A DNA stretch of 64,000 nt. Origin: Hydrogenovibrio kuenenii DSM 12350. GTDB taxonomy: Bacteria; Pseudomonadota; Gammaproteobacteria; Thiomicrospirales; Thiomicrospiraceae. This document shows, in pieces, positions 10,901 through 21,027 of the stretch (position 1 is the first letter of the stretch; every line of letters starts with the position of its first letter). Location of the stretch: positions 310,001 through 374,000 of the forward strand of contig NZ_JAGP01000001.1 in assembly GCF_000526715.1 (NCBI RefSeq), in the 5' to 3' direction. The translations under genes were made by a program, and so were the position numbers. The notes below the pieces were generated by a model. The model ran no database searches, was not told the origin of the DNA, and saw only the letters and a program-made list of their open reading frames with translations.

Positions 10901-10967
10901 TCAGGGAGAGATTGCAGAGTCTGATGTTCATCATAATATTTCTGCTACTTTTAAAATGAAGTGGTGA
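7911..10967 (+). CDS. Autotransporter adhesin-like protein (type Va secretion)
   Basis: A 1018-residue protein. An extended signal peptide ends near STNYSASA (about residue 41). The passenger (about 45-620) is built of autotransporter-associated beta-strand repeats; the phrase LTGANTYTGTTTV.EGTL or close variants recurs at about residues 160, 285, 400 and 468. A GNSIGTLNVNGNV segment precedes the C-terminal beta-barrel domain (about 745-1018), which ends in the aromatic-terminated strand SATFKMKW. It is predicted to be exported by Sec and displayed at the cell surface. A near-perfect internal DNA duplication marks the repeat region. The ligand is unknown. Confidence 0.93.
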   Translation: MFFNRNTGKEVGARIFHTKLKPLIVVMSPLMALSTNYSASAAVIDYADGENKTGAITLTNNATQFQVTNGGATQSGNVQGGYVIEKIGAGKLTLSGDNLTTGIVVSQGTLQIIDNAIYHTGDITNNATLELGVTSPLTTYYVNKVISGTGDFVKTGAGGLALNKANTYTGITTVTEGTLNVTGSIASTTVNVDTGGKLQVGGSSIADAAALTLSGTGDLSLTGSETIGSLASASGTSTVIIYSNKTLTTGDAADTTFAGVISDGGAFASDIGNLAKTGTGTFTLTGANTYTGTTTVTEGTLNVTGSIASTTVNVDTGGKLQVGGSSIADAAALTLNGTGQLQITSSETIGSLASASGTSTVTLGANTLTTGDATDTTFAGVASGTGGLTKTGTGTFTLTGANTYTGGTTIMAGTLQIGSGGSIGSITGDIANNSKLTFNRSDVLTYGNVISGTGSLTKLGAGSLNLSNANTYTGTTTVNAGTLSVNGSIINSTTTVNTGGALGGNGTVGSVYIAGGTVAPGNSIGTLNVNGNVDFSAGGVYAVEIDDAGNTDLIKASGTATLTNGTINVKPKAGSYGGSTNYTVLTAAGGLGGTTFSGVSSSLAFVTPTLSYDANNVYLNIRRNSTRYSQTAVTPNQVAVGAALDSIYNSGNKSLNDIYNNLNVLTEKGARQAYDSLSGVQLNYSNLAALQSVGQFKGLLFARIGQKTSMSANNQRHLLAYNQGETMIDVGPQLFDDDQIVKRDWWLRGSGNFGDISSNSESRGARYSTGGVGVGADWGLSNKQTIGVAFGYSHTNTDVEEASLNVNSYQVALYGKKSLDNNYYISAVTGVGYHHTKANRTVNVGTTNQTAKSDFDSQTMNVSIEGGHTFELSGKAMLTPFAGLEYTHIKREGFTEHGAGSSNLQVGEESQNSLKSSIGARVEKIWITAKGYHIKPSAELAWVRELADDQASFYAGFGGVSDILFNVKGVKLDRNRARAGLGVNAAFSEESSFDLKYQGEIAESDVHHNISATFKMKW
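8403..9110 (+). repeat. Intragenic tandem duplication in the passenger domain
   Basis: Two consecutive units, 8403-8768 (366 bp) and 8769-9110 (342 bp), both begin GCCAATACTTACACAGGT. Their first about 146 bases differ at only two positions (8422/8788 and 8453/8819); the second halves diverge more. Both lengths are multiples of three, so the frame is kept. Related units starting at 9111 and 9314 are more divergent. Confidence 0.85.
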
Positions 10968-11279
10968 CAACATTTAGAATGGATTTGCTTTATCTTAAAA
11001 GATGAAGATTGAATTCAATATTCTTATGTAAAGAATTCGTTTTTATTTGCGTACAAAATAAACATAAATATTTACATCAGCTGATATATGCTGCATAAAT
11101 CAGGTATGAATTGGTATAAGGTGTGTTTAACCGTTTTGACCTTTTTAAAAAACTTCACGTAAGTTGTTGATAAAAAAAGCCTCGTAAATCGAGGTTTTTT
11201 TTATTTAAAATTTTAGGACTGTTTTGCTTTAGTAACCTCGCTTCCTGCCGATAGATTTCTACAGAGGGAGACTGAGTTT
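10968..11279. other. Intergenic region, 312 bp
   Basis: AT-rich spacer between the autotransporter and the next hypothetical gene. The only clear element is the terminator at 11178-11202. A GGGAG ribosome-binding sequence lies just before the downstream start. No small gene is convincing. Confidence 0.6.
11178..11202 (+). terminator. Rho-independent terminator
   Basis: CCTCG (11180-11184), loop TAAAT, CGAGG (11190-11194), then eight T residues; preceded by A residues that lengthen the stem. Likely ends the autotransporter transcript. Confidence 0.8.
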
Positions 11280-11900
11280 ATGAAAAAGCAAGAAATTACG
11301 AAAGGGTTAAAGTATTTCTTTAAAAAGTTGGAGAAAAAATCTCAACAGCTTGATGAAGAAAGAGCTGCTGATCTAGCCTCGCGTCGTGAGATTGCTTTTG
11401 ATGAAGTTGAATCTTTTTCACGTGCTTTAATGACACAGAATATTTTTATCCATACCATTGGGATTAATGGTAAACATGAATCAACGATTTTGGCAAAAGC
11501 CATGTTTAGTATCAATAAAGTGGTTCGAGTTTATTATTCCACCAGTTTTGATGAGAATGTTCAGGGGTATATACGTCTTAGACCATGTTATCAACAGCAG
11601 TTAGTTGTGGTAGAGCGAATGCATGGTTATAGACCAAAGCCGGAGCTTTTGTATGCAAGTGTGGATGAGTGCCATGTCGTTCGTTACTTTGCCAACTGGA
11701 TATCAAAGCGCGTTGATTGGAACAAAACCAAGATTAGCAACTTAGATTTGTACAAGCAATTTAAAGAAGTGGAACGTCAAGAGTACGAAGAGAAAGTGGC
11801 AGAAGAAATTGCTCAGATTGAAGCGTTAGAGTTGAAAAAGACACTTGATAAGCACTTTGGTAAGGATGCTAAGCTGCCGCAGCAAATACATAGCGAGTAG
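11280..11900 (+). CDS. Hypothetical protein, 206 aa
   Basis: I do not recognise the family. The protein is soluble-looking, with a basic N-terminus (KKLEKKSQQLDEERAADLASRRE), a central mixed region ending in RPCYQQQLVVVERMHGYRPKPELLYAS, and a charged helical C-terminus (EVERQEYEEKVAEEIAQIEALELKK) that may form a coiled coil. No signal peptide or membrane segment. A GGGAG sequence sits about 8 bases upstream of the ATG. The gene stops 2 bp before the convergent ispB stop. Confidence 0.75.
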   Translation: MKKQEITKGLKYFFKKLEKKSQQLDEERAADLASRREIAFDEVESFSRALMTQNIFIHTIGINGKHESTILAKAMFSINKVVRVYYSTSFDENVQGYIRLRPCYQQQLVVVERMHGYRPKPELLYASVDECHVVRYFANWISKRVDWNKTKISNLDLYKQFKEVERQEYEEKVAEEIAQIEALELKKTLDKHFGKDAKLPQQIHSE

Positions 11901-11902
11901 GT

Positions 11903-12868
11903 TTAGTGGTTTCGGTTAACTGCTAAATCTGCCAGGCTGGTTAAAGCGACTTTATACTCAGACTCAGGCAAAATATTAATAGCCTGTTTTGCTTTCTCTG
12001 CTTCACTCTTCGCAGATTCAACTGTAAAGTCAATGGCGCCGCTGTTTTGAATGATTTCAGTCACTTCTGGCAGTAGTTTCAATCCTTCAGATTCAATTGC
12101 TCTACGAACAATGTCTTTTTGCTCATCTTTGCCGTTTTCTAAAACATAAATCAAGGGAAGTGTTGGCTTGCCTTCTGCTAGGTCATCGCCAATATTTTTT
12201 CCTAACTCTTCTTCATTCGCCATATAGTCCAGCGCATCGTCAATTAATTGAAACGCTGCCCCTAGGTGTTTGCCATATTTGGTAAAGGCGTCTTCGTATT
12301 CTGGCTTATCTGCTAATACAGGGCCTAATACGGCAGCGGCTTCGAATAGCTTAGCTGTTTTACGGTGAATCACTTCTAGATAGCGTTCGGCGGTAGTATC
12401 TGCGTCATGACAATTTAGTAGTTGTAAAACTTCTCCTTCCGCAATGACATTAGTCGTTTCCGATAAGATCTCCATAATACGCAGATTGCCAGGTTCAACC
12501 ATCATTTCAAAAGAGCGAGAATAAAGAAAGTCACCAACCAAGACGCTTGCAGCATTCCCCCAAACTTCATTGGCAGTTTTGTTTCCACGTCTAGTAGAGG
12601 ATTCGTCTACGACATCATCATGTAGTAGGGTTGAAGTATGTATGAACTCAATAACGGCAGCCATTGTTAAGTGGTCTTTACCTTGGTAGCCGCAAGTTCG
12701 GGCTGACAAAAGTACCAGTAACGGCCTAAGACGTTTGCCGCCATTACTGATGATGTAATGACCAATTTGATTGATTAAAACGACGTCAGAAGCCAAGCGA
12801 TTTAAAATCAGTTGATCTGTTTGTTGGATGTCATCAATAATGAGTGTGCGAATGTCGTTGAGTGTCAT
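11903..12868 (-). CDS. ispB: Octaprenyl diphosphate synthase (trans-polyprenyl synthase)
   Basis: A 321-residue all-trans polyprenyl synthase that extends FPP with IPP to make the quinone side chain. The first aspartate-rich motif LLHDDVVDESSTRRG is near residue 83, GGKRLRPLLVLLSA near 43, and the second motif LIDDALDY near 212. Length matches E. coli IspB (323). Divergent from rplU-rpmA, the standard gammaproteobacterial arrangement. A copy of the dispersed motif (11925-11940) lies within its last codons, encoding part of SLADLAV. Confidence 0.95.
   Translation of the reverse strand: MTLNDIRTLIIDDIQQTDQLILNRLASDVVLINQIGHYIISNGGKRLRPLLVLLSARTCGYQGKDHLTMAAVIEFIHTSTLLHDDVVDESSTRRGNKTANEVWGNAASVLVGDFLYSRSFEMMVEPGNLRIMEILSETTNVIAEGEVLQLLNCHDADTTAERYLEVIHRKTAKLFEAAAVLGPVLADKPEYEDAFTKYGKHLGAAFQLIDDALDYMANEEELGKNIGDDLAEGKPTLPLIYVLENGKDEQKDIVRRAIESEGLKLLPEVTEIIQNSGAIDFTVESAKSEAEKAKQAINILPESEYKVALTSLADLAVNRNH
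11925..11940 (+). repeat. Dispersed repeat motif copy inside ispB
   Basis: AAATCTGCCAGGCTGG is a 16-base exact match to the dispersed motif, here within coding sequence of ispB on the opposite strand. It may be chance or a tolerated insertion of the motif. Confidence 0.5.
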
Positions 12869-13027
12869 ATAATTTGTTATTAGAAATAAGTTTGCAAAGT
12901 TTATTATGAATGTGACTTTGTTTCAAAGCTTTCATTCATTTAATCGTAGTTAATTTATAATTTAAGGTGCTAAATTTCCAGTGAGTGGAAATGTTTTGCT
13001 TTTAGTGATAATTTTTTCTAAATTCAA

Positions 13028-13056
13028 TTGACCTAAATATAAAAAGTCATTATAAT
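13028..13056 (+). promoter_or_regulatory. Sigma70 promoter of rplU-rpmA
   Basis: TTGACC (13028-13033), a 17-bp spacer and TATAAT (13051-13056) make a near-consensus promoter. The resulting leader of about 130 nt contains a GCCG-taatt-CGGC hairpin at 13065-13077; whether it is regulatory is unknown. The rest of the 327-bp ispB/rplU spacer shows no gene. Confidence 0.8.
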
Positions 13057-13195
13057 CCCGCCTTTGCCGTAATTCGGCGTGAAAAACAGAATTTTTGAAA
13101 ACCGACTCTTTTGGGAATGTCCTGACTAAAATCAAATTTGATGGAAAGTTAGTGATAGAAAGAGTTTGAATAACGTAAAACCGGGAGTTTCCAAT

Positions 13196-13510
13196 ATGTA
13201 TGCGGTAATTAAAACCGGTGGTAAGCAATACAGAGTCCGTGAAGGTCAAGTTCTAAAAATAGAATCCCTAAATGCAAGTGAAGGTGATGCTGTTGAGTTT
13301 GATCAAGTGATGATGGTAGGTGAAGGTGCCGATGTTAAAGTTGGAGCACCACTTGTTGAAGGCGCTAAAGTAGCAGCAACTGTTAAGTCTAACGGTCGTG
13401 GTAAAAAAGTGACTATCATTAAATTCCGTCGTCGTAAGAACAGATCACGTACTAAGCAAGGCCATCGCCAAAACTATACTGAAGTAGTTATCGGTAAGAT
13501 TTCTGCTTAA
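13196..13510 (+). CDS. rplU: 50S ribosomal protein L21
   Basis: A 104-residue L21 beginning [14 protein letters not shown]. The frame extends 10 codons further upstream, but the ATG at 13196 is chosen because it gives the universally conserved N-terminus and is preceded by GGGAG at the right distance. The C-terminal [16 protein letters not shown] is the rRNA-binding basic signature. First gene of rplU-rpmA. Confidence 0.97.
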   Translation: MYAVIKTGGKQYRVREGQVLKIESLNASEGDAVEFDQVMMVGEGADVKVGAPLVEGAKVAATVKSNGRGKKVTIIKFRRRKNRSRTKQGHRQNYTEVVIGKISA

Positions 13511-13600
13511 TATTTTCTGAGTATTTACTCGGATTCTTGATTAAATAGCACTTGAGCTACTTCTGAGTAGGGAGTAGACAGGTCAACAGGAGATTGCACC

Positions 13601-13861
13601 ATGGCTCATAAGAAGGCTGCAGGTAGTACTAAAAACGGTCGCGATTCTAATGCGAAGCGACTTGGCGTAAAACGCTTTGGTGGTGAGCTAGTTTCTGCTG
13701 GAAGCATCATTGTTCGTCAACGTGGTACTAAGTTCCACGCTGGTGATAATGTTGGTCGCGGAAAAGATGATACTTTGTTTGCAACAGCTAACGGTACCGT
13801 TGCTTTTGTAACCAAAGGTAAGCCAGTTCGCACCTATGTGACGATTGAAGCAACAGCGTAA
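13601..13861 (+). CDS. rpmA: 50S ribosomal protein L27
   Basis: An 86-residue L27 with the conserved N-terminal [21 protein letters not shown], whose tail reaches the peptidyl transferase centre; no N-terminal cleavage extension of the Firmicutes type. [13 protein letters not shown] is also typical. Cotranscribed with rplU; a strong terminator follows. Confidence 0.97.
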   Translation: MAHKKAAGSTKNGRDSNAKRLGVKRFGGELVSAGSIIVRQRGTKFHAGDNVGRGKDDTLFATANGTVAFVTKGKPVRTYVTIEATA

Positions 13862-13888
13862 GTTTTAGCTTTAATTGTTGGTTAGCAA

Positions 13889-13918
13889 AACGCCCCGCTT
13901 TGACGGGGCGTTTTTGTT
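13889..13918 (+). terminator. Rho-independent terminator of rplU-rpmA
   Basis: CGCCCCG (13891-13897), loop CTTTGA, CGGGGCG (13904-13910), then TTTTTGTTTT. GC-rich perfect stem. Confidence 0.9.
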
Positions 13919-13944
13919 TTCAGAGAAAAAGTTATTAACTGCTA

Positions 13945-13972
13945 TTTTGAAAATGGCAGCTTAATTTATAAT
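13945..13972 (+). promoter_or_regulatory. Probable sigma70 promoter of obgE
   Basis: TTTTGA (13945-13950), 16-bp spacer, TATAAT (13967-13972), 56 bp upstream of the obgE start. Confidence 0.5.
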
Positions 13973-14003
13973 GGGTATCTTAATTTTGAGTTTCCATTGT
14001 TAA

Positions 14004-15089
<1,086 letters not shown>

Positions 15090-15119
15090 CATCATTGGAT
15101 TTAGGCGAGATTAATTAAC

Positions 15120-16247
15120 GTGCAGAATCGTGAAGCGGTAAAACAGTCAAAACGTTGGGTTGTTAAGATTGGCAGTGCGTTGCTAACAGATGATGGTAAA
15201 GGTCTTAACCAAGCTGCGATGCAACAGTGGATTGAGCAGATGGTGGCTTTGAGATCGCAGGGTGTCGAGGTTGTGATTGTCTCTTCAGGTTCTGTAGCTG
15301 AAGGTATTAAGCGACTAGGGTGGTCAAAACGACCAACTGAAATTAACCAATTGCAGGCTGCGGCAGCGGTAGGTCAAATGGGGTTAATTCAAGCTTATGA
15401 ATCTGCATTTTCAAAACATGGTATTTTGACTGCACAGATTTTGATGACGCATGATGATCTATCAAACCGTGCGCGTTATCTAAATGCTTCTAATACGATT
15501 CAAACCCTTTTGGATCAAGGTGTTATTCCTATTATCAATGAAAATGATACGGTGGTTACTGATGAGATACGTTTTGGTGACAACGACACGCTTGCCGCTT
15601 TAACGGCAAACCTTGTATCTGCCGATGTGTTGGTGATTTTGACCGATCAGCAAGGGTTGTATGATGATAATCCGAGAACAAACCCTGATGCACAATTGAT
15701 TTCAGAGGCGAAAGTCAGTCGTAAGGATATTGAAGCAATGGCAAGCCCAGAGGGTGGATTGCTAGGTAAAGGTGGTATGTATACCAAGGTGATGGCCGCA
15801 AAGCGTGCTGCCCGTTCTGGTACAGCAACCTTTATAGCATCTGGTCGCGAAGAAAGTATTTTGCCAAGGCTTAAATCTGGAGAGCAAATCGGAACTTTGT
15901 TGATTCCTGATTTAGAGCCGATGACGGCGCGCAAACAATGGTTAGCGGGGCATCTTCAGGCTAAGGGACAACTGGTGCTGGATGATGGTGCAGTTAAAGC
16001 ACTGAAGCAGACTGGGCGTAGTTTACTTCCAATCGGTGTAGTTGAGGTCTCTGGTCAGTTTCGCCGTGGTGAAATGGTGGTGTGCGTTAATCAACAAAAC
16101 CAAGAAGTTGGGCGAGGTCTGGTGAATTATGATCTGGATGATGCGCAAAAGATTCTTGGCAAGGCATCTTCCGAAATTGGAACTATTCTAGGTTACAACG
16201 ATGGTGAGTTTTTAATTCATCGCGATAACTTTGTATTGTCTGAGTAA
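15120..16247 (+). CDS. proB: Glutamate 5-kinase with PUA domain
   Basis: A 375-residue proline biosynthesis enzyme that phosphorylates glutamate on its gamma carboxyl. The amino-acid kinase domain starts [14 protein letters not shown] and contains [16 protein letters not shown] and [13 protein letters not shown]; the C-terminal PUA domain (about 280-370) has [13 protein letters not shown] and [11 protein letters not shown] start; upstream ATG options are absent in frame. Downstream of obgE with a 30-bp gap, likely one operon. Confidence 0.96.
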   Translation: MQNREAVKQSKRWVVKIGSALLTDDGKGLNQAAMQQWIEQMVALRSQGVEVVIVSSGSVAEGIKRLGWSKRPTEINQLQAAAAVGQMGLIQAYESAFSKHGILTAQILMTHDDLSNRARYLNASNTIQTLLDQGVIPIINENDTVVTDEIRFGDNDTLAALTANLVSADVLVILTDQQGLYDDNPRTNPDAQLISEAKVSRKDIEAMASPEGGLLGKGGMYTKVMAAKRAARSGTATFIASGREESILPRLKSGEQIGTLLIPDLEPMTARKQWLAGHLQAKGQLVLDDGAVKALKQTGRSLLPIGVVEVSGQFRRGEMVVCVNQQNQEVGRGLVNYDLDDAQKILGKASSEIGTILGYNDGEFLIHRDNFVLSE

Positions 16248-16271
16248 GATTTTTTTGACCTCTTCTGATAC

Positions 16272-16311
16272 CCCAGCCAGGCAGATTTTTATTAAAATCT
16301 GCCAGGCTGGG
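16272..16311. repeat. Inverted pair of the dispersed motif, probable terminator
   Basis: CCCAGCCaGGCAGATTTT (16272-16289; one mismatch) and AAAATCTGCCAGGCTGGG (16294-16311; exact) form a 18-bp inverted repeat around a 4-base loop, 24 bp after proB. It could fold as a long hairpin, but the T tract is inside the stem rather than after it. Confidence 0.8.
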
Positions 16312-16345
16312 TTGTGAATTATCTAATCTTTTTTTACCCATCTTT

Positions 16346-16374
16346 CTTGAAAAAGTATAAAAACGTCCCCATAT
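16346..16374 (+). promoter_or_regulatory. Sigma32-type heat-shock promoter of groESL
   Basis: CTTGAA (16346-16351), 15-bp spacer, CCCCATAT (16367-16374) match the RpoH consensus, including the CCCC that distinguishes it from sigma70 promoters. It lies 33 bp upstream of the CIRCE operator. Confidence 0.8.
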
Positions 16375-16406
16375 TCTTGACAGCTATGAATCTTTGTCTA
16401 AAATAA

Positions 16407-16433
16407 TTAGCACTCTCATGAATAGAGTGCTAA
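16407..16433. promoter_or_regulatory. CIRCE operator (HrcA site)
   Basis: TTAGCACTC (16407-16415), nine bases, GAGTGCTAA (16425-16433): an exact match to the CIRCE consensus bound by HrcA, 52 bp before groES. Confidence 0.96.
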
Positions 16434-16485
16434 TCTGATGCAATATATTTATGAAATCAAATCATTTTTTTAGGAGTAATAATGT

Positions 16486-16776
16486 ATGAATATTAAACCT
16501 TTACACGACCGTGTTGTTGTTCGCCAAGTAGAAGAGCAGAAAGAATCTGCTGGAGGAATTTTGCTTCCAGGTTCTGCACAAGAAAAAGAAAATCGTGGTG
16601 AAGTGGTTGCGGTAGGTCCAGGTAAGGCTGCGGATAACGGTTCTATTATTTCAATGACCGTAAAGGTTGGTGATAAAGTGCTATTCGGTCAATACTCTGG
16701 TCAAGAAGTGAAAGATGACGATGGTCAGGCGCTAAAAGTAATGCGTGAAGATGACATTATTGCGATTATCGAATAA
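16486..16776 (+). CDS. groES: Co-chaperonin GroES
   Basis: A 96-residue Cpn10 that caps the GroEL chamber. N-terminus [17 protein letters not shown], the mobile loop [21 protein letters not shown] (residues about 20-40) and C-terminal [12 protein letters not shown] are canonical. TAGGAGT precedes the start; an ATG four bases upstream is out of frame. First gene of groESL. Confidence 0.98.
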   Translation: MNIKPLHDRVVVRQVEEQKESAGGILLPGSAQEKENRGEVVAVGPGKAADNGSIISMTVKVGDKVLFGQYSGQEVKDDDGQALKVMREDDIIAIIE

Positions 16777-16818
16777 TTTCAGACCGATTAAATCATTAGA
16801 ATTTAAAGTATTAAGTAA

Positions 16819-18471
<1,653 letters not shown>

Positions 18472-18641
18472 ATTTTGGTTTCAGAGGTTCATTTTCACGA
18501 AATCTTCTGTGTTGAGAATTTGCTTCCGATGCTTATGTGCTATTTGCACACTCCGTTTCGGGTCAAATTCTCGCCTTAAGTCTGGCGCAAAACTGAAACT
18601 CTGAATGTCAAAATTGAACTCAAATAAGTTCGTTTACTCTC
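18472..18641 (+). ncRNA. Structured intergenic element downstream of groEL (candidate RNA or small repeat)
   Basis: Nested inverted repeats occupy about 126 bp: outer TTCAGAG (18480-18486) with CTCTGAA (18599-18605); GAGAATTTG (18514-18522) with CAAATTCTC (18564-18572); inside it CCGA/TCGG (18526-18529/18558-18561) and the hairpin TGTGC-tattt-GCACA (18536-18550); beside it CGCC/GGCG (18572-18575/18584-18587). A terminator follows at 18642. This could be an RNA three-way-type fold or a decayed miniature element. No open reading frame is seen. Confidence 0.4.
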
Positions 18642-18667
18642 AAAAGCCGGCATATGCCGGCTTTTTT
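18642..18667 (+). terminator. Rho-independent terminator after groESL
   Basis: AAAAGCCGGCA/TGCCGGCTTTT (18642-18665) is a fully self-complementary stem followed by T residues. Confidence 0.8.
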
Positions 18668-18787
18668 AATTACCTAATTTTAATATTTCCTTCCTTTTAA
18701 ATATTTATTTTAATGATTTTTGCGTACTTACTTAATATACCTTATGTTTTTCATGGTTGAGTTTTAGTTTTATTTAATAAAAGTATT

Positions 18788-18806
18788 GTAAATGATAATT
18801 GTTATT
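18788..18806. promoter_or_regulatory. Probable Fur box
   Basis: GTAAATGATAATTGTTATT matches 14 of 19 positions of the Fur consensus GATAATGATAATCATTATC, and the AT-rich dyad continues to 18811. It lies 42 bp upstream of the TonB receptor start, so iron repression of the receptor/PepSY operon is likely. Confidence 0.65.
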
Positions 18807-18847
18807 ATTATACTTACGTTTCTTCACGAAATTTGCTGGGTATCTTA

Positions 18848-21013
18848 ATGAACGAGTCATCAAAAAATATTGGTATTAGTTGTCTAAACCAAAGCAAGAA
18901 TCCATTGTCATCAGTAATCAGTCGATGTCTACTAGGGTCGGCTTTGATTGTAAATCCACTAATCTCGCATGCTGCCAAAGTAACAGAGCTTAAGCCGGTA
19001 GTTGTACAGTCTGATAAAGATAAGGCGACTATTAGTAAAGATGCTTCAACTGTAAAAGGAAGTACGGCGACTAAGTCAATTCTTTCTTTGGCTGAAACCC
19101 CCGCTGTGGTGAGCGTGGCCAAGAGTGATGACTTGGAGTTTAAAGGTGCAAGTTCTTTAAGTGAGGCAACACACTATATGGCAGGGATTACTCCTGATTC
19201 TAGAGGTGGCGTCGTCAGTCGTTATGATATGTTCACCATTCGTGGTTTTTCTTCAAACAACAATTACTGGAATGGCTTGTCGTTGATGTATGACAACTGG
19301 TATTTGTATCCGCAGTTGGATAACAGTATTTTGGATCGAATTGAGATACTCAAAGGGCCAGCATCTGTGCTGTATGGTAATGCTGCTCCAGGTGGTTTGG
19401 TTAACATGGTGAGTAAAGAACCAAGTTTCAAATCCAAGAATGAAATTGGAGTTAAGCTTGGTAACTACAATTTAAGAGAGTTATCAGGTGATTTTACTGG
19501 CGGTATCGGTAGTAGTGACTTTAGTTACAGGTTAATTGCGTTAGGTCGTACTGAAGATGGGCAAGCTAAAACAACGGAAGCAGAGCGCGTAGTGTTGGCT
19601 CCATCTTTAAAGTGGGAGCCATCTGATAAAACCTCGTTGACAGTCCGGGCACTGTATCAGAATGATCCAAAATCTGGCTCTTATGGATCTGCACCGAGCA
19701 AAGGTTCGCTTTACTCAAATCCATTGGGGCAGTTAGAGCCTGATTTTTATGATGGTGATACTAATTTTGAAAAATTCAATCGGGAGCAACGTTCTCTTGG
19801 ATACAGTCTTCGACATGAGTTTAAAAACGGTATTACTTTTAAGCAAAATGCCAGAGTGATGAATAGCAAGGTCGATTATGAAAGCATTTATGGTTCAGGT
19901 CTACAGGCTGATAATCATACGCTGACGCGCTATTCAATCTACTCCTATGAAAGTATGGATACGCAAACCATAGATAACCAGTTGTCAGGCATACTGAAAA
20001 CAGGAAAGGTTAAGCATCATTTGTTGGTTGGGTTGGATTATCAGAATATGGATGCTCACCTGAATACAGGGTATGGCAGTGCACCAACATTAGATATTTT
20101 TAACCCTAACAATAGTCAGGTGACACATGCAGGCATCATGTCATCCATGTATTCGATTACCAAGCGCGAAATCAAAGCCAAGCAAGTTGGAACCTATTTG
20201 CAAGATCAAATGAAGTGGGACAATTTTGTTTTGATGGCTGGCACCCGTTACGATCAATATGATGGTTCCGAGGTTGCGAATGGTACAAAAACCAAAGTGA
20301 ATCAAAATCATGTTTCAAGTAGATTGGGCGCACTTTATACGTTTGATTCAGGTATTGCGCCATTTATCAGTTATAGCGAGTCATTTGAGCCTCAGTCTGG
20401 TTCCGGTTATGACGGCAAAGCCTTTAAGCCGACGACAGGTCAGCAAATAGAGTTAGGAGCGAAGTATAACTCACCGAACAAGAAAGTATCTTTGACGGCA
20501 TCTGTTTTTGATTTGAAAAAGCAGAATATCACGGCAACAGATCCTGCTCACACGGGGTACAAAATTCAGTCGGGTGAAGCGCAATCTAAAGGGTTTGAGA
20601 TGGAGGCAAACTTTACTCCAGTTGATCGCTTTGATGTGGCCTTGACTTATACGGCTCTGGATATGGAGTATACAAAAGGTGATAACAAAGGGAAAACGCC
20701 AACATGGGTCGCTGACAAAACAGCATCTTTATGGGGGCAATATGCCTTTACAGGTGGTGTGAAGTTGGGTGGTGGTGCGCGTTATGTAGGAGAAACTTAT
20801 GTTGATGCCGCTAATACAGGCAAGACACCTGGATATACGCTTTATGATGCGTCAGCTTCCTACAAAACAAAAATGATGGACAAATCTGTGTTGTTCAATT
20901 TGTCTGTACATAACTTGACGGATGAGCGTTACGTGTCCGGTTGTTACTCTACTTCTTGGTGTTGGTTCGGAAAACCAAGAACGGTTGAAGCCGGCATGAA
21001 AGTAGAACTTTAA
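18848..21013 (+). CDS. TonB-dependent siderophore receptor (FhuA/FhuE type)
   Basis: A 721-residue outer-membrane receptor. The ATG at 18848 is chosen over a TTG five codons upstream because it gives a normal signal peptide ending near SHAAK. The plug domain (about 55-190) has MFTIRGFSS, DRIEILKGPASVLYGNAAPGGLVNMVSK. The barrel ends RYVSGCYSTSWCWFGKPRTVEAGMKVEL-like, with the paired cysteines common in hydroxamate receptors (split here: GCYSTSWCWFG then RTVEAGMKV). It likely imports a ferric siderophore; no siderophore synthesis gene is nearby. A Fur box precedes it. Confidence 0.93.
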   Translation: MNESSKNIGISCLNQSKNPLSSVISRCLLGSALIVNPLISHAAKVTELKPVVVQSDKDKATISKDASTVKGSTATKSILSLAETPAVVSVAKSDDLEFKGASSLSEATHYMAGITPDSRGGVVSRYDMFTIRGFSSNNNYWNGLSLMYDNWYLYPQLDNSILDRIEILKGPASVLYGNAAPGGLVNMVSKEPSFKSKNEIGVKLGNYNLRELSGDFTGGIGSSDFSYRLIALGRTEDGQAKTTEAERVVLAPSLKWEPSDKTSLTVRALYQNDPKSGSYGSAPSKGSLYSNPLGQLEPDFYDGDTNFEKFNREQRSLGYSLRHEFKNGITFKQNARVMNSKVDYESIYGSGLQADNHTLTRYSIYSYESMDTQTIDNQLSGILKTGKVKHHLLVGLDYQNMDAHLNTGYGSAPTLDIFNPNNSQVTHAGIMSSMYSITKREIKAKQVGTYLQDQMKWDNFVLMAGTRYDQYDGSEVANGTKTKVNQNHVSSRLGALYTFDSGIAPFISYSESFEPQSGSGYDGKAFKPTTGQQIELGAKYNSPNKKVSLTASVFDLKKQNITATDPAHTGYKIQSGEAQSKGFEMEANFTPVDRFDVALTYTALDMEYTKGDNKGKTPTWVADKTASLWGQYAFTGGVKLGGGARYVGETYVDAANTGKTPGYTLYDASASYKTKMMDKSVLFNLSVHNLTDERYVSGCYSTSWCWFGKPRTVEAGMKVEL

Positions 21014-21027
21014 AAAAGGGTAGCTGT

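Noticed and set aside
13166-13195. N-terminal extension of rplU
   Set aside because: L21 proteins begin [11 protein letters not shown], which is exactly the ATG at 13196 with a ribosome-binding site just before it.
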